Below, piece after piece: positions 8,995-16,993 of a stretch of 44,422 bases of DNA. Positions within the stretch are counted from its first letter, which is position 1; every line of letters begins with the position of its first letter. The stretch comes from Ruminococcaceae bacterium AM07-15 (lineage in GTDB: Bacteria; Bacillota; Clostridia; Oscillospirales; Butyricicoccaceae): the NCBI GenBank assembly GCA_003477405.1, contig QUDE01000020.1:2501-46922 (forward strand), given 5' to 3'. The position numbers were made by a program, and so were the translations under genes. Below the pieces are notes generated by a model. It was not told the DNA's origin. It ran no database searches and was given only the letters and a program-made list of their open reading frames with translations.

Positions 8995-10439
8995 TGGATC
9001 AGGACCGCGCTCCTTTGCAGGAAGCCCTGGAGCGGATGCGCCGGGACCGGCTGGTGCCCTTTGATGTGCCCGGCCACAAGCGGGGCCGGGGCAACCCGGA
9101 ACTGACCCGTTTTCTGGGAGAACAGTGCCTTTCGGTGGATGTCAACTCCATGAAGCCCCTGGACAATCTGTGCCACCCCACCAGCGTGATAAGAGAGGCC
9201 GAAGAGCTGGCCGCCGACGCTTTTGGAGCGGCTCACGCCTTCTTTATGGTGGGAGGCACCACCTCTTCGGTGCAGGCCATGGTGCTCTCCAATGTGAAAA
9301 AAGGGGACGAGATCATCCTGCCCCGGAATGTGCACCAAAGCGTCATCAATGCCCTGGTGCTCTGCGGCGCCACGCCGGTGTATATCAACCCCCAAAGCGA
9401 TAAAAGCCTGGGCATTGCCCTGGGAATGTCCCTCAGCGATGTGTGCGCCACCATGGAGCGCCATCCGGGTGCCAAGGCCATTTTGATCAACAATCCCACC
9501 TATTACGGTATTTGTTCCGATCTCAAGTCCATCACCGAAGCGGCCCATCAGAAGGGAATGCGGGTGCTGGTGGACGAAGCCCACGGGACCCATTTCTATT
9601 TCGGCCGGAATATGCCCATTTCCGCCATGGCCGCCGGGGCCGATATGGCGGCGGTGAGCATGCACAAATCCGGCGGTTCCCTGACCCAAAGCTCGGTGCT
9701 GCTGTGCGGCAAGAATGTAAATCCCCACTATGTGCGCCAGATCATCAACCTGACCCAGACCACCAGCGGTTCTTATCTGCTGCTGTCCAGCCTGGACATT
9801 TCCCGGCGGAACCTGGCCACCCGGGGACAGGAGATCTTCGACAAGGTAGAACGCTTTGCCGGCTACGCCCGGGAGGAGATCGGGAAGATCGGGGATTATT
9901 TCGTCTATTCCAAGGACCTGGTCAACGGGGACAGTATCTTTGATTTTGACACCACCAAGCTGTCGGTGAACACCCTGGGGCTGGGTCTGGCCGGGATCGA
10001 AGTCTATGACATCCTGCGGGATGAATACGATATCCAGATCGAGTTCGGAGATCTGGGGAATATTCTGGCCTATATCTCTGTGGGAGACAAAACCAAGAAC
10101 ATCGAACGGCTGATCAGCGCCCTCAGCGAGATCCGCCGCCTTTACAAAAAAGAGCGGAAAGGGATGCTGGAGGACGAATACATCACTCCGGAAGTGCTCC
10201 GAACCCCTCAGGAGGCCTTTTACGCCGACAAAATTAGCCTGCCTCTTCACGAGTGCGAAGGCAAGGTGTGCGCCGAGTTTGTCATGTGCTATCCCCCGGG
10301 CATTCCGGTGCTGGCCCCCGGCGAGAAGATCACCCGGGCCATCATCGATTATATCCAGTATGCCAAGAGCAAGGGCTGCGTGCTCACCGGGCCGGAAAGC
10401 ATGGATGTGACCCGGCTCAATGTGCTGAAAGGAGAATGA
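8994..10439 (+). CDS. speA: Orn/Lys/Arg decarboxylase family, probably arginine decarboxylase
   Basis: 481 residues; PLP enzyme of the fold-type I basic amino acid decarboxylase group (B. subtilis SpeA type). The expected reaction is L-arginine to agmatine. Visible signatures: FDVPGHKRGRG near the N-terminus, VDEAHGTHFYFG with the PLP-binding Asp, and SMHKSGGSLTQ carrying the Schiff-base lysine (K225). The C-terminal domain contains the ECEGKVCAEF and YPPGIPVLAPGE stretches usual for the family. Family members also act on lysine or ornithine, and sequence alone does not settle that. Agmatinase two genes downstream makes arginine the best guess. Start overlaps the speD stop by one base with AGGAGG upstream; the gene ends just before speE. 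Confidence 0.9.
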   Translation: MDQDRAPLQEALERMRRDRLVPFDVPGHKRGRGNPELTRFLGEQCLSVDVNSMKPLDNLCHPTSVIREAEELAADAFGAAHAFFMVGGTTSSVQAMVLSNVKKGDEIILPRNVHQSVINALVLCGATPVYINPQSDKSLGIALGMSLSDVCATMERHPGAKAILINNPTYYGICSDLKSITEAAHQKGMRVLVDEAHGTHFYFGRNMPISAMAAGADMAAVSMHKSGGSLTQSSVLLCGKNVNPHYVRQIINLTQTTSGSYLLLSSLDISRRNLATRGQEIFDKVERFAGYAREEIGKIGDYFVYSKDLVNGDSIFDFDTTKLSVNTLGLGLAGIEVYDILRDEYDIQIEFGDLGNILAYISVGDKTKNIERLISALSEIRRLYKKERKGMLEDEYITPEVLRTPQEAFYADKISLPLHECEGKVCAEFVMCYPPGIPVLAPGEKITRAIIDYIQYAKSKGCVLTGPESMDVTRLNVLKGE

Positions 10440-10440
10440 G

Positions 10441-11292
10441 ATGGACGATCTTTGGTACAGCGAATATCATACGCCAAATGTGCGTTTTTCCATCAAGGTG
10501 AACAGTCAGCTGCATTTTGAAAAAAGCGATTATCAAACCATTGGGGTGTTTGATTCCCCGGAATTCGGCCGTTTTCTCACTCTGGACGGCATTATGATGC
10601 TGACAGAAAAGGACGAGTTCATCTATCATGAAATGATCACCCACCCCGCCTTTGCCGTTTGCCCGGGAATCTCCCGGGTGCTGGTCATCGGGGCCGGGGA
10701 TGGAGGGGTGGCCCGGGAACTGGCCAAATATCCTCAGATCCGCCAGATCGACATTGTGGAGATCGATGAGCGGGTGGTGGAGGTCAGCCGCAAGTTTCTG
10801 CCCCAGACTTCCTGCGGCTTTTCCGACAGCCGGGTGTATCTGTTCTTTGAGGACGGGCTGAAATTCGTCCGCCGGAAGGAAAATGAGTACGACCTGATTA
10901 TCGTGGACTCCACCGATCCCTTCGGCCCGGGAGAAGTGCTCTTCACCCGGGAATTTTACGGCAACTGCTACCGGGCCCTTACCGAAAAGGGCATTCTGAT
11001 CAACCAGCACGAAAGCCCCTTCTATGAAGGGGACGCTCAGGAAATGCGCCAGGCTCACAAACGGCTCAGCCGGGTTTTCCCCGTCAGCCGGGTGTATCAG
11101 GCCCACATTCCCACCTATCCTTCAGGCCATTGGCTCTTTGGCTTTGCCAGCAAGGGCCTGGACCCTCTGGAGGACCAGCAGGAGAGCCGGTGGGAGCTTC
11201 TGCGCATTCCCACCCGGTACTATAATTCCCAGCTGCACCGGGGCGCTTTCTATCTTCCCAATTATGTAAAGGAGCTTTTGGCCGATGAATAA
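10441..11292 (+). CDS. speE: spermidine synthase (polyamine aminopropyltransferase)
   Basis: 283 residues. Transfers the aminopropyl group of decarboxylated AdoMet to putrescine, giving spermidine and methylthioadenosine. An N-terminal beta domain (LWYSEYHTPNVRFSIKV) precedes the Rossmann-like methyltransferase fold with VIGAGDGGVARELAKYP, where the family usually has GGDGG, then VEIDERVVE and the DSTDPFGPGEVLF stretch containing the catalytic aspartate. Length is normal (about 275-290). It starts two bases after the speA stop and its last eight bases overlap speB, so tight translational coupling is likely. Needs SpeD product and SpeB-derived putrescine, both encoded here. Confidence 0.95.
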   Translation: MDDLWYSEYHTPNVRFSIKVNSQLHFEKSDYQTIGVFDSPEFGRFLTLDGIMMLTEKDEFIYHEMITHPAFAVCPGISRVLVIGAGDGGVARELAKYPQIRQIDIVEIDERVVEVSRKFLPQTSCGFSDSRVYLFFEDGLKFVRRKENEYDLIIVDSTDPFGPGEVLFTREFYGNCYRALTEKGILINQHESPFYEGDAQEMRQAHKRLSRVFPVSRVYQAHIPTYPSGHWLFGFASKGLDPLEDQQESRWELLRIPTRYYNSQLHRGAFYLPNYVKELLADE

Positions 11293-12139
11293 AAACATCC
11301 AGACCTTCCTGGCCTGCGACGCCGATTACGATCAGGCCGATCTGGTGCTCTTCGGGGCGCCCTTTGATGGCACCACTTCTTTCCGGCCGGGCACCCGGTT
11401 CGGCCCTTCGGCCATCCGGAATGAGAGCTTTGGCATCGAGACCTATTCCCCCTATTGCGATAAGGACCTCACCGATTGCAGCATCTGCGACGGGGGAGAC
11501 CTGGAGCTGCCCTTCGGCAACACTCCCCGGGTGCTGGAGATGATCCGCAGCCAGACCGAGGAGATTCTCAATGACGGGAAAAAGTTCCTCATGCTGGGTG
11601 GCGAGCATTTGGTGACCCTGGGTGCTTTGGAAGCGGTGGCGGACAAGCACCCTGACCTGCATGTGATCCATTTTGACGCTCACACCGACCTGCGCACCGA
11701 GTACCTGGGAGAAGAACTGTCCCATTCCACCGTGCTGTATCACGCCTGGAAGCTGCTGGGGGACGGACGCATCCACCAGTTCGGCATCCGCAGCGGCGAA
11801 AAATACGAATTTGAGTTTGCCAAAGAGCACACCCATCTGCACAAGTTTGATCTGAAGGGTTTTGCAGAGACAGTGGCTCGCCTCCAGGGCAAGCCGGTGT
11901 ATTTCACATTGGATCTGGATGTGCTGGACCCTTCCATTTTCTGCGGCACCGGTACACCGGAGGCCGGAGGCATCACCTTCAAAGAGCTGATGGAAGCCAT
12001 TTTGCTTCTGCATAAACTGGACATTGTAGGCTGCGATATCAATGAGCTTTCCCCTCACTATGACCACAGCGGCACATCCACCGCCGTGGCCTGCAAGGTG
12101 ACACGGGAAATCCTGTTGCAGCTTTTGCACAACCATTAA
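11285..12139 (+). CDS. speB: agmatinase (ureohydrolase family)
   Basis: 284 residues; arginase/agmatinase fold with a two-Mn centre. It should hydrolyse agmatine to putrescine and urea. Metal-ligand motifs are in place: GGEHLVTLG (family usually GGDH, so an Asp-to-Glu variation next to the ligand His), HFDAHTDLR, and DLDVLDPSIFCGTGTPEAGG with the DxD ligands. The alternatives arginase, guanidinobutyrase and formimidoylglutamase share these motifs; the arginine-decarboxylase-like neighbour favours agmatinase. The start codon lies inside the end of speE (ATGAATAA overlap), and CASDH follows after 25 bases. Confidence 0.92.
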   Translation: MNKNIQTFLACDADYDQADLVLFGAPFDGTTSFRPGTRFGPSAIRNESFGIETYSPYCDKDLTDCSICDGGDLELPFGNTPRVLEMIRSQTEEILNDGKKFLMLGGEHLVTLGALEAVADKHPDLHVIHFDAHTDLRTEYLGEELSHSTVLYHAWKLLGDGRIHQFGIRSGEKYEFEFAKEHTHLHKFDLKGFAETVARLQGKPVYFTLDLDVLDPSIFCGTGTPEAGGITFKELMEAILLLHKLDIVGCDINELSPHYDHSGTSTAVACKVTREILLQLLHNH

Positions 12140-12164
12140 CATCCAAGGAAAAGGAGAGAGAACC

Positions 12165-13367
12165 ATGGGAAAATGCATGATCATCGGCTGCGGCGGCGTG
12201 GCCAGCGTAGCCATTCATAAGTGCTGCCAGAACAGCGAGGTTTTTGATGAGATCATCATCGCCAGCCGTACCAAGAGCAAGTGCGACGAGCTGAAGGAAA
12301 AACTGGAGGGCACCACCAAGACCAAGATCTACACCGAGCAGGTGGATGCCGACAAGGTGGACGAGCTGATTGCCCTCATCGAAAAATACAAGCCCGATGT
12401 GGTGCTCAACCTGGCCCTGCCCTATCAGGACCTGACCATCATGGACGCCTGCCTGGCCACCAAGACCCATTATGTGGACACCGCCAACTACGAGCCTCTG
12501 GACACCGCCAAGTTTGAATACAAGTGGCAGTGGGCCTACCGGGAGAAGTTCAAGGAAGCGGGCATCTGCGCTCTGCTGGGCAGCGGCTTTGACCCGGGCG
12601 TCACCAGTGTCTTTTCCGCCTATGCTTTGAAGCATCATTTTGATGAGATCCATTATATCGATATCCTGGACTGCAACGGCGGCGACCACGGCTATCCCTT
12701 TGCTACAAACTTCAACCCCGAGATCAACATCCGGGAAGTGTCCGCCAAGGGCAGCTATTGGGAGAACGGTCACTGGGTGGAGACCGAGCCCATGGAGATC
12801 AAGCGGGAGTATGACTTTGACCAGGTGGGCCGCAAGGATATGTACCTGCTGCACCACGAAGAGCTGGAGAGCCTGGGGCTGAACATCCCCGGCATCAAGC
12901 GCATCCGGTTCTTCATGACCTTCGGCCAGAGCTATCTCACCCACCTGAAGTGCCTGGAGAATGTGGGCATGACCTCCATCGAGCCGGTGGAATACGAAGG
13001 CCACAAGATCGTGCCTCTCCAGTTCCTCAAGGCGCTGCTGCCCGATCCCGCCAGCCTGGGCCCCCGCACCGTGGGCAAGACCAACATCGGCTGTATCTTC
13101 CAGGGCGTGAAGGACGGCAAGGAAAAGACTTATTATCTTTACAATGTGTGCGATCATCAGGAATGCTATAAGGAAGTGGGCAGCCAGGCTGTCTCCTACA
13201 CCACCGGCGTGCCGGCTATGATCGGCGCTATGCTGGTGATGAACGGCACCTGGAACAAGCCCGGCGTATGGAACATGGAAGAGTTCGATCCCGATCCCTT
13301 CATGGACGCCCTGAACAAATGGGGTCTGCCCTGGACCGAGAACTTTAACCCGGTGCTGGTGGACTAA
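12165..13367 (+). CDS. carboxy(nor)spermidine dehydrogenase (saccharopine-dehydrogenase-like)
   Basis: 400 residues. Known members of this family (Vibrio, Campylobacter) condense L-aspartate beta-semialdehyde with putrescine or diaminopropane and reduce the imine with NAD(P)H to carboxyspermidine or carboxynorspermidine. An N-terminal Rossmann segment IIGCGGVASVAIHKC is followed by VVLNLALPYQDLTIMDACL and the conserved GSGFDPGVTSVFSAYA and NGGDHGYPFATNFNPEIN stretches. Length fits (about 395-415). A GGAGAGAG ribosome site precedes ATG 12165. The stop overlaps the nspC start (TAATG), so the two-step pathway enzymes are translationally coupled. Saccharopine dehydrogenase proper is unlikely given the nspC partner. 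Confidence 0.93.
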   Translation: MGKCMIIGCGGVASVAIHKCCQNSEVFDEIIIASRTKSKCDELKEKLEGTTKTKIYTEQVDADKVDELIALIEKYKPDVVLNLALPYQDLTIMDACLATKTHYVDTANYEPLDTAKFEYKWQWAYREKFKEAGICALLGSGFDPGVTSVFSAYALKHHFDEIHYIDILDCNGGDHGYPFATNFNPEINIREVSAKGSYWENGHWVETEPMEIKREYDFDQVGRKDMYLLHHEELESLGLNIPGIKRIRFFMTFGQSYLTHLKCLENVGMTSIEPVEYEGHKIVPLQFLKALLPDPASLGPRTVGKTNIGCIFQGVKDGKEKTYYLYNVCDHQECYKEVGSQAVSYTTGVPAMIGAMLVMNGTWNKPGVWNMEEFDPDPFMDALNKWGLPWTENFNPVLVD

Positions 13368-14497
13368 TGGACAAAGGCCTTATGGGGGTGCAGACCCCCT
13401 GTTATGTGGTGGATGAAAAGCGCCTGCGGGAGAATCTGACCATTCTCCGGCAGGTGGCGGAGGAGGCCGGCTGTAAGATCCTGCTGGCCCAGAAAGCTTT
13501 TTCCATGTTTGCGGTTTATCCCCTCATCGGGGAGTATCTGGCGGGCACCACCGCCAGCGGCCTGTTTGAGGCCAAGCTGGGCAAAGAAGAGATGGGCGGA
13601 GAAACCCACATCTTTTCGGCCGCCTATGTGGAGGAGGAGTTTGAGGAGATTTTGCAGGTGTGCGACCACATCTCCTTCAATTCCTTTGCCCAGTGGAAAA
13701 AATACCGGGAGCGGGCGCTGAAAGCGGGAAAAAGCTGTTCCATCCGCATCAATCCGGAACACTCCACCCAGGAGCATGGCATCTATGACCCCTGTGCCGC
13801 GGGCTCCCGCCTGGGCGTCACCCGGAAGAACTTTGAGCCGGAAGAGCTGGAGGGCATCGAAGGGCTTCATTTCCACACTCTGTGCGAGCAAAACAGCGAT
13901 GCGCTGGTGGAGACGGTACAGGCGGTGGAAGAGAAATTCGGCCCCTTCCTCCATCAGATGAAATGGGTGAATTTCGGCGGCGGCCACCATATCACCCGGT
14001 CGGATTATGACAGGAAAGCCCTGATTGATTGCATTCGGGCCTTCCGGGAAAAATACGATGTGCAGGTCTATCTGGAGCCGGGAGAAGCCATTGCCTATTA
14101 TGCAGGCTTCCTGGTGACAAAGGTGCTGGATGTGGTGGAAAACAGAATCCAGATCGCTTTGCTGGATGCGTCGGCGGCCTGCCATATGCCCGATGTGATC
14201 GAAATGCCCTATCGTCCTCCCTTGATGGACAGCGGGGAGGCGGGAGAAAAGGCCTATACCTACCGGCTGGCGGGCAGCACCTGTCTGGCCGGGGATGTGA
14301 TCGGCGATTATTCCTTTGACCATCCTCTGAAAGAAGGGGACAAGCTGGTGTTTGAGGATATGGCCATCTATTCCATGGTGAAAAACAACACCTTCAACGG
14401 CATCTGCTTGCCCTCTATCGCTCTGCGGAAAGAGGACGGCAGCATCCAGGTGATCCGCCGGTTCGGATACCAGGATTTCAAAGGCCGGCTGTCTTAA
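13367..14497 (+). CDS. nspC: carboxy(nor)spermidine decarboxylase
   Basis: 376 residues; PLP enzyme of the alanine-racemase-type (fold III) decarboxylases. It removes the carboxyl group from carboxyspermidine or carboxynorspermidine, giving spermidine or norspermidine. Seen: TPCYVVDEKRLRENL at the N-terminus, LLAQKAFSMFAVYP holding the PLP lysine, SRLGVTRKNF, HFHTLCEQNSDALV, the FGGGHHITRSDYD glycine loop, LEPGEAIAYYAG and the C-terminal GSTCLAGDVIGDY, where a Cys near the catalytic site is typical. Starts in the stop of the dehydrogenase gene. The substrate (spermidine or norspermidine series) cannot be told from sequence. The operon makes putrescine rather than diaminopropane, which points to carboxyspermidine. 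Confidence 0.94.
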   Translation: MDKGLMGVQTPCYVVDEKRLRENLTILRQVAEEAGCKILLAQKAFSMFAVYPLIGEYLAGTTASGLFEAKLGKEEMGGETHIFSAAYVEEEFEEILQVCDHISFNSFAQWKKYRERALKAGKSCSIRINPEHSTQEHGIYDPCAAGSRLGVTRKNFEPEELEGIEGLHFHTLCEQNSDALVETVQAVEEKFGPFLHQMKWVNFGGGHHITRSDYDRKALIDCIRAFREKYDVQVYLEPGEAIAYYAGFLVTKVLDVVENRIQIALLDASAACHMPDVIEMPYRPPLMDSGEAGEKAYTYRLAGSTCLAGDVIGDYSFDHPLKEGDKLVFEDMAIYSMVKNNTFNGICLPSIALRKEDGSIQVIRRFGYQDFKGRLS

Positions 14498-14549
14498 CAA
14501 AACAAAAATCCCCGGCGGCCAAACCGGCGCCGCCTATGAGGTGAAGCAG

Positions 14550-15863
14550 ATGATCGTGGCAAAATTCGGCGGCAGTTCTCTGGCAGACGCCGCCCAGTTC
14601 CGCCGGGTGCGGGATATCGTTTTGGCGGATAGCCGCCGTCAGGTGGTGGTGCCCTCGGCCCCGGGCAAACGCTTTCCCCAGGACGAAAAGGTCACCGATC
14701 TGTTTTACCAGTGCCACAAGGCCCGGCAGAAGGGGGAGCCCTTTCAGCCGGTGCTGGAGGTCATCCGGGGCCGCTATGGGGAGATTGCCGAAAACCTGGG
14801 CCTGGCGTTGGACCTGGACGGTATCTTCCAGCAGATCTGGGAGCAGATCGCCCGGGGGGCCGGTCCGGATTACTGCGCCAGCCGGGGAGAGTTTGTCAAC
14901 GGCCAGCTGCTGGCGGAATATCTGGGCTTTTCCTTCCTGGATGCGGCCCAGGCCATCGTTTTTGATGACAACGGCAAGCTGGATGAAGAAGAGACCAACT
15001 CCCTTTTGCAGCAGGAATTGCTGGAACGGGTGCCGGTGGTGCTGCCCGGATTTTACGGCAGAGGCCCTCAGGGTCAGATCAAGGTCTTTTCCCGGGGTGG
15101 CAGCGATGTGACCGGGGCCTTGGCGGCCCGGGCCGTGGGAGCGGAGGTCTATGAAAACTGGACCGATGTATCCGGTTTCCTCATGGCCGATCCCCGGATC
15201 GTCCAGGACCCTCAGCCCATCCGCCATCTGACCTACCACGAGATGTATGCCCTCAGTTGCGCCGGGGCCACGGTGCTTCATGAGGACAGCGTAGGCCCGG
15301 TGAGCCGGGCGGGAATCGCCACCAATATCCGCAATACCAACCGCCCGGATCATCCTGGTACCATGATCACCAGCACAGCGGTGAAGCGGGAGAACTTCTC
15401 CATTTTTGCCGGCATTGCCGGCCGGAAGGGGTATAGTCTGGTGCTGCTGGAGGGGGAGGACCCCCAGCAGGGGGCGTTTGCCCAAAAGATCCTCCGGGCC
15501 GCCCGGGCTCATGGTATGGACCCCCAGGCCCCGGCTGTCAGCGGCGCCCACATCAGCTTTTTGGTGGACAGCGGGGAATATGAGCACGAGGAAGAGGAAT
15601 TCGCCGCCAGAGCTGCCGTTCTGGGCGCTGTCCAGCCGCCGGAGGTACACACCGGCTTTGCCTGTATTGTACTGGTGGGCTATGGCGTGCCTCATAACCA
15701 CCGGACCCTGAGCCGGATTTTCCAGACCTTGCAGAGCCGGAATATTCCGGTGGCCATGATCCATCAAGGCATCAGCGAGATCAGCACCTGGGTGGGCGTG
15801 GGAGAAGAACATATGGAAGAAGCCATTCGGGCCCTCTATCTGGAGTTTGCCAAAGGAAAATAA
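14550..15863 (+). CDS. aspartate kinase
   Basis: 437 residues; phosphorylates L-aspartate at the beta-carboxyl, the first step to aspartate semialdehyde. The kinase domain opens with VAKFGGSSLAD and contains RGEFVNGQLLAEYLGF, FSRGGSDVTGA and WTDVSGFLMADPR. The C-terminal ~130 residues form an ACT-type regulatory region (FSIFAGIAGRKGYS and VGYGVPHNHRTLSRIF). ATG 14550 is preferred because GAGGTG lies seven bases upstream; GTG 14541 would sit inside that site. It lies 52 bases after nspC with no terminator between, and a strong terminator follows, so it is the last gene of the polyamine operon. Its product, after one more enzyme not in this window, is the co-substrate of carboxyspermidine dehydrogenase. 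Confidence 0.93.
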   Translation: MIVAKFGGSSLADAAQFRRVRDIVLADSRRQVVVPSAPGKRFPQDEKVTDLFYQCHKARQKGEPFQPVLEVIRGRYGEIAENLGLALDLDGIFQQIWEQIARGAGPDYCASRGEFVNGQLLAEYLGFSFLDAAQAIVFDDNGKLDEEETNSLLQQELLERVPVVLPGFYGRGPQGQIKVFSRGGSDVTGALAARAVGAEVYENWTDVSGFLMADPRIVQDPQPIRHLTYHEMYALSCAGATVLHEDSVGPVSRAGIATNIRNTNRPDHPGTMITSTAVKRENFSIFAGIAGRKGYSLVLLEGEDPQQGAFAQKILRAARAHGMDPQAPAVSGAHISFLVDSGEYEHEEEEFAARAAVLGAVQPPEVHTGFACIVLVGYGVPHNHRTLSRIFQTLQSRNIPVAMIHQGISEISTWVGVGEEHMEEAIRALYLEFAKGK

Positions 15864-15873
15864 AAAGCATTGT

Positions 15874-15902
15874 GCCCTGCCGCTTTCGCGGCAGGGCTTT
15901 TT
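15874..15902 (+). terminator. intrinsic terminator of the polyamine operon
   Basis: GCCCTGCCGC (15874-15883), TTTC loop, GCGGCAGGGC (15888-15897), then five T. Eleven bases after the aspartate kinase stop codon. Confidence 0.93.
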
Positions 15903-15907
15903 CTTTG

Positions 15908-15960
15908 TTGACATACCTGGAAGATCTAAGTATAATAAAAGCATAGAATCTCTAGGTATA
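15908..15960 (+). promoter_or_regulatory. consensus promoter overlapped by repeated half-sites (probable PadR operator)
   Basis: TTGACA (15908-15913), 17 bases, TATAAT (15931-15936). Around the -10, TCTAAGTATA (15925-15934) is repeated almost exactly as TCTAGGTATA (15951-15960), 26 bases on. An inverted copy, CATACCTGGA, overlaps the -35 region (15912-15921). PadR regulators commonly bind inverted repeats in their own promoters, so autorepression by the next gene is the natural inference. Confidence 0.75.
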
Positions 15961-15972
15961 GGAGGTGGGAAT

Positions 15973-16323
15973 ATGACGGTGGATAAGGGATATCTGGCAG
16001 GCAGTGCTTCTCTTTTGGTGCTTTCTCTTTTGGAGAAAGAAGACCAATATGGTTACCAGATCATCAGGCGATTGGAAGAGCGGAGCCAGAAGGTGTTTTC
16101 TCTTCAGGAGGGGACGCTCTATCCGGTGCTGCACAAGCTGGAGAACAAAGGGTATATCACATCCTATGAGCAGCAGGCCCCCACCGGGCGAATGCGGAAA
16201 TATTACCGGATCACCTCGGAAGGACTGCAGCAGCTGGTGGAGGAAAAGAAGCGGTTCGAGGAATTTGCCGGAGCGGTGCGCCAGGTGATGGGAGGCGGCT
16301 TGTGTGAAACAGGAGCCTTTTGA
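15973..16323 (+). CDS. PadR-family transcriptional regulator
   Basis: 116 residues; winged-helix repressor, probably a dimer. The PadR signature is clear: LVLSLLEKEDQYGYQIIRRL, then SLQEGTLYPVLHKLENKGYI and RMRKYYRITSEG, followed by a short C-terminal dimerisation helix. ATG 15973 lies seven bases after the GGAGG at 15961-15965; the longer in-frame reading from 15847 would run through the terminator and the promoter. Overlaps the next gene by 20 bases, the usual pairing of a small PadR with a HAAS/DUF1700-type membrane protein. The likely target is its own promoter with the half-sites at 15908-15960; the signal sensed is unknown. Confidence 0.93.
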   Translation: MTVDKGYLAGSASLLVLSLLEKEDQYGYQIIRRLEERSQKVFSLQEGTLYPVLHKLENKGYITSYEQQAPTGRMRKYYRITSEGLQQLVEEKKRFEEFAGAVRQVMGGGLCETGAF

Positions 16324-16993
16324 ACAGTGGCTGGAAAAAGTGCTGCACAGAGTCCATTACCGGCCGGACCGGCAGGCCATCGCCAGGGAGCTGCGAGGCC
16401 ATTTTGAGGACGGTGTGGAGTTTTACCGGGAAGAGGGCCTGGAAGAAGAACAGTGTCGGGAAAAGGCCTTGCTGGATCTGGGAGAGCCGGAAGGAATCGG
16501 GAAACTCCTCAACCGGGAGCACAGTCCGCTGCTGGGCTATGGGCTTGTGGTGGTCAACTTGCTGGCGGCCCTGCTGCTCATTCCCGCGCTGCTGGCATTG
16601 GGCAGCGCCTGTTATGAAGGCATCTCCCAATACCAGCGATGGATGCCTGGGTATAAACTGGAGGATGTGCCCTTGGCCTGGGAGCAGGATCTGGGGGAAG
16701 GGGTTTGGGTGGACAGCACCTATTTGCGCTATACCAAGGCCCTTTGCACCGAGGAAGGGGATTTGTATGTGTTTTATATGAAATGCACCCTTCCCGGTTT
16801 CATCGAGCAGGCGCCGGTGGCCCAGGTCGCCGACAGCCAGGGAGAAGTTTACCCCATGCAGCGGGTGAGCGGACAAAATAGTCCGTTGGCCTTCGGCTAT
16901 ATCCAGGTGCCGGAATACCCCACTGAGGAAAAAGATTTTCAGTTGCTCTATGTCCGGAGTGACCGTTCCTATCGTCTGGAGGTGGGGGCATGA
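16304..16993 (+). CDS. HAAS-domain membrane protein, PadR partner
   Basis: 229 residues. The first ~75 residues match the HAAS (DUF1700-type) helical domain found beside PadR regulators: ARELRGHFEDGVEFYREEG followed by EKALLDLGEPEGIG. A hydrophobic segment at about 78-105 is a membrane helix, and the remaining ~125 residues should lie on the outer face and match no family I recognise. Start is GTG 16304 with GGAGG eight bases upstream; it overlaps PadR. Family knowledge suggests the HAAS domain interacts with the PadR protein or the membrane, but its exact role is unclear. Its stop overlaps the next start (ATGA). Confidence 0.8.
   Translation: MKQEPFEQWLEKVLHRVHYRPDRQAIARELRGHFEDGVEFYREEGLEEEQCREKALLDLGEPEGIGKLLNREHSPLLGYGLVVVNLLAALLLIPALLALGSACYEGISQYQRWMPGYKLEDVPLAWEQDLGEGVWVDSTYLRYTKALCTEEGDLYVFYMKCTLPGFIEQAPVAQVADSQGEVYPMQRVSGQNSPLAFGYIQVPEYPTEEKDFQLLYVRSDRSYRLEVGA

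Noticed and set aside
12165..13367. Saccharopine dehydrogenase of lysine metabolism
   Set aside because: Fold family is shared, but the direct coupling to nspC and the polyamine operon makes carboxy(nor)spermidine dehydrogenase the far better reading.
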